Source: UBA1858 sp963976865 (GTDB lineage Bacteria > Pseudomonadota > Gammaproteobacteria > UBA4575). Taken from it: a stretch of DNA of 64,000 nt. The notes under the pieces are model-generated. The model saw only the letters and a program-made list of their open reading frames with translations. It ran no database searches and was not told the DNA's origin. Of this stretch, positions 61,677 to 64,000 are shown in pieces. Each line of letters begins with the position of its first letter. The first letter of the stretch is position 1. The DNA lies in contig CAXBLY010000001.1 of the NCBI GenBank assembly GCA_963976865.1, positions 1 through 64,000 on the forward strand. Reading direction: 5' to 3'. The position numbers and the translations under genes are program-made.

Positions 61677-62609
61677 TTACGGCAATTCATCCAGCTCTGC
61701 GTTTTCTTTTTCATCCGGAATCAGATCTTCTGATGTCACATTAAGCAATACCAGCATTGAGCTGGCAATAAAAATTGAAGAGTAAGTACCAATAACCACT
61801 CCGACAATTAACGCCAGTGCAAATGAATGTATCACTTCGCCTCCGATGAAGAACAGGGCCAATAACACTAGCAATGTAGTCAGTGATGTTACCAGGGTTC
61901 GAGATATGGTTTGATTGATTGAGCCATTAATCACTTCTAACGGCGTCCACTTGCGCATGCGACGGAAATTCTCACGAATTCGATCAAAGACTACGATGGT
62001 ATCGTTCAGACTATAACCGATCACTGCCAGCACAGCCGCCAGCACTGTCAAATCAAAAGCAGCCTGTGTTACCGAGAAGAAACCGATGGTGATAACCACA
62101 TCATGAATAAGCGCTGCAACCGCACCCAGCGAAAACCGGTATTCGAATCTCAAAGCAACATAGATCAGAATTCCAAATAGCGCATATAGTACTGCCAGAC
62201 CACCATCATCTCTTAATTCTTCGCCTACTTGCGGGCCGACAAACTCAACACGCCTCATGACCAGGTCACCTGTTGGCTGTAGTGCCTCAAGTACCTGATT
62301 ACTCAGCTCGGCCGCATCAACACCATTCGTGGCAGGCAAGCGAATCAACACTTCTTTAGCTGTTCCAAAATGTTGCACAATGGCATCTTCAAACGAAGCG
62401 GCCTGCAAAGCAGAACGAATCGGTTCCAGGTCAATAGCATTCTCATAACCTACTTCGACCAATGTTCCGCCGGTAAAATCGATTCCAAGATTCAGGCCTC
62501 GTGTAGACAGGGAAGCTAAAGAAATAACAACCAGTATTGCAGAAACAATCCACGCAAGTTTTCTCTTGCCAAGAAAATCGATATTCAGTGATTCGTTAAG
62601 TAGATGCAT
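61677..62609 (-). CDS. secF: Protein translocase subunit SecF
   Basis: SecF works with SecD to complete Sec-dependent export using the proton motive force. The 310 residues have six transmembrane helices and the family motif LGIDFTGGTLVEV. It follows secD after 5 bp. Confidence 0.97.
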   Translation of the reverse strand: MHLLNESLNIDFLGKRKLAWIVSAILVVISLASLSTRGLNLGIDFTGGTLVEVGYENAIDLEPIRSALQAASFEDAIVQHFGTAKEVLIRLPATNGVDAAELSNQVLEALQPTGDLVMRRVEFVGPQVGEELRDDGGLAVLYALFGILIYVALRFEYRFSLGAVAALIHDVVITIGFFSVTQAAFDLTVLAAVLAVIGYSLNDTIVVFDRIRENFRRMRKWTPLEVINGSINQTISRTLVTSLTTLLVLLALFFIGGEVIHSFALALIVGVVIGTYSSIFIASSMLVLLNVTSEDLIPDEKENAELDELP

Positions 62610-62614
62610 AATGC

Positions 62615-64000
62615 CTATATCGCCAACTGTGGCGCCTTTTTATTTCCGTAAATTAAATTAACTAACGCACGCGTTCCCATAATTGCGGTCAACATTGAGC
62701 ACATAATTCCAATAGAAAGCGTCACCGCAAATCCTTTAATTGGACCAGTACCAAATGTAAATAAAACTATCGCTGCAATTAATGTGGTGACATTGGCATC
62801 CGCGATAGTAGAAAGGGCTTTTGCGTATCCTGCATGTATGCTTGCCTGCGGGGAATTCCCATTGCGCAATTCTTCCCGAATTCGCTCAAATATAAGCACA
62901 TTGGCATCGACAGCCATACCCACGGTAAGCACAATTCCAGCGATACCGGGCAGTGTCAGCGTTGCACCCGGAATCATTGATAGAATTGCAATTATCAGCA
63001 ACAGATTCACCACCAGGGCGACATCCGCAATAATTCCGAACACGCGGTAATAAACAATCATGAATATCATTACCAGGATCATTCCCAGAATCACCGAACG
63101 TTTACCCTGATCAATATTTTGCTGTCCCAGACTAGGACCCACTGTTCTTTCTTCAATAATACTCATCGGCGCTGCCAGTGCACCCGCTCTTAACAGTAAC
63201 GCCAGATTGCGCGCTTCACGCGTAGAATCCAGCCCTGTAATCTGGAATCGGTGACTTAACTCGTCCTGAATACGCGCAATATTAATGACTTCTTCAACTT
63301 TGCGTGTGCGTGTCTGTAATACACCATCGTCATCTTTGTAGTACTCAGTCTTATTCTCAATAAAGACAACCGCCATTAAGCGCTTAATGTTATCACTGGT
63401 GATTTTTCTGAATTTCCTGGCACCTTCACCGTCAAGATTAATAAACACGGCTGCACCACCGGATTCCTGATCCAGCCCTGAAGATGCATCTGTAATGTAT
63501 TCTCCCTCCAGCTTGGGCTTGCGCTTGAGAAGCACAGGTGTCCCATTCCGCTCAAAGTACAGCTTGTCTCCGATTGGTATTTGTCCACTCTGGTTGGCAG
63601 CAAACGCATCCGCCTGCTCATCCACCATGCGAAATTCCAGTGTTGCTGTTGCACCCAGAATATTTTTTGCCTGAGTCGTATCCTGCACACCAGGAAGTTG
63701 CACTACAATTCGGTCAAGTCCCTGTCTCTGAATAACCGGTTCGGCTACACCCAGTTCATTCACACGCTTTCTTAAAGTCGTAGTGTTTTGCTGCACGGCA
63801 AATGTCTGTAATGCCTGCTTTGCGGTATCTTTGAAATCAACTCTTATATCAAAGCCTTTTTCAGCCTCAACTTCGGTAAAATCAAGATCAGTCCTAAAAT
63901 TGTCTTTTAACTCGGCTAAACCCGCCTGCAGGTTTTCTTCATCACGAAACTTCACAACCAGACCAGCACCATCATGACTGACAGACACATATCTGATTTT
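62615..64000 (-). CDS. secD: Protein translocase subunit SecD, 3' part
   Basis: This is the C-terminal about 460 residues of SecD (usual length about 615). The frame is open to the right window edge, so the start lies outside. It contains the P1-type periplasmic domain (ELGVAEPVIQRQGLDRIVVQLPG), the region GPSLGQQNIDQG, and six transmembrane helices with GMAVDANVLIFERIREE. The N-terminal first helix is missing only because of the window edge. Confidence 0.96.
   Translation of the reverse strand, partial: KIRYVSVSHDGAGLVVKFRDEENLQAGLAELKDNFRTDLDFTEVEAEKGFDIRVDFKDTAKQALQTFAVQQNTTTLRKRVNELGVAEPVIQRQGLDRIVVQLPGVQDTTQAKNILGATATLEFRMVDEQADAFAANQSGQIPIGDKLYFERNGTPVLLKRKPKLEGEYITDASSGLDQESGGAAVFINLDGEGARKFRKITSDNIKRLMAVVFIENKTEYYKDDDGVLQTRTRKVEEVINIARIQDELSHRFQITGLDSTREARNLALLLRAGALAAPMSIIEERTVGPSLGQQNIDQGKRSVILGMILVMIFMIVYYRVFGIIADVALVVNLLLIIAILSMIPGATLTLPGIAGIVLTVGMAVDANVLIFERIREELRNGNSPQASIHAGYAKALSTIADANVTTLIAAIVLFTFGTGPIKGFAVTLSIGIMCSMLTAIMGTRALVNLIYGNKKAPQLAI

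Overview
The window looks like a chromosomal segment of a free-living gammaproteobacterium with fairly low G+C. The evidence is the set of classic gammaproteobacterial neighbourhoods: 16S rRNA-tyrS-M23 peptidase-anmK-erpA-argC (the order I recall from Pseudomonas), smc-zipA-ligA, ndk-rlmN-pilF-rodZ-hisS-yfgM-bamB-der, and trmJ-iscR-iscS-iscU-iscA-hscB-hscA-fdx-iscX. SMC rather than MukB argues against Enterobacteriaceae. No phage, insertion sequence, CRISPR array or tRNA gene was recognised. Genus cannot be fixed from the roughly 320 nt of 16S present.

Layout. 1-0.8 kb: 5' end of a 16S rRNA gene with its leader and an rrn-type promoter, reading off the left edge. 0.8-9 kb: MscS channel, tyrS, M23 peptidase, anmK, erpA, bactofilin and argC. 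9-16 kb: ClC transporter, hemJ, a Fur-box-controlled bfd followed by bfr, then an exported porin / FMN-binding protein / PepSY membrane protein set. 16-21.3 kb: rppH with a divergent HAD phosphatase, then a tex operon with a tiny DUF3012 lipoprotein, a GDSL esterase, a 3D-domain protein and a phospholipase-A2-like lipoprotein. 21.4-26.7 kb: exported Csp1-type copper-storage protein, PfkB kinase, rubredoxin, thiD-thiE-hemL. 26.7-30.3 kb: an ECF sigma/anti-sigma pair cotranscribed with a DUF2063 protein and a DUF2282 (bufferin-type) precursor, then hemP under a Fur box and a DyP peroxidase. 30.4-37.5 kb: ABC exporter, thioredoxin, LON-domain protein, an odd Ser/Thr kinase, mpl, lpxA and PilZ. 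37.5-64 kb: housekeeping genes (ligA, zipA, smc, queF, cysZ, der-bamB-hisS block, isc cluster, trmJ, suhB, secF, 3' part of secD).

How it works together. A metal theme runs through the accessory part. Iron storage and release (bfr/bfd), haem synthesis and uptake (hemJ, hemL, hemP), haem peroxidase (DyP), Fe-S assembly (isc, erpA), copper storage (Csp1) and a bufferin-type metal-binding peptide lie within one window. Two Fur boxes and two IscR type-1 sites can be read directly. The most unusual locus is 26689-28902: precursor (DUF2282), DUF2063 partner, sigma and anti-sigma form a compact operon, but the DUF692/MNIO enzyme that normally modifies such precursors is missing, as is DoxX. A candidate ECF promoter precedes the precursor. 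Three genes under 60 codons (DUF3012 lipoprotein, rubredoxin, hemP) were found by reading the intergenic sequence.
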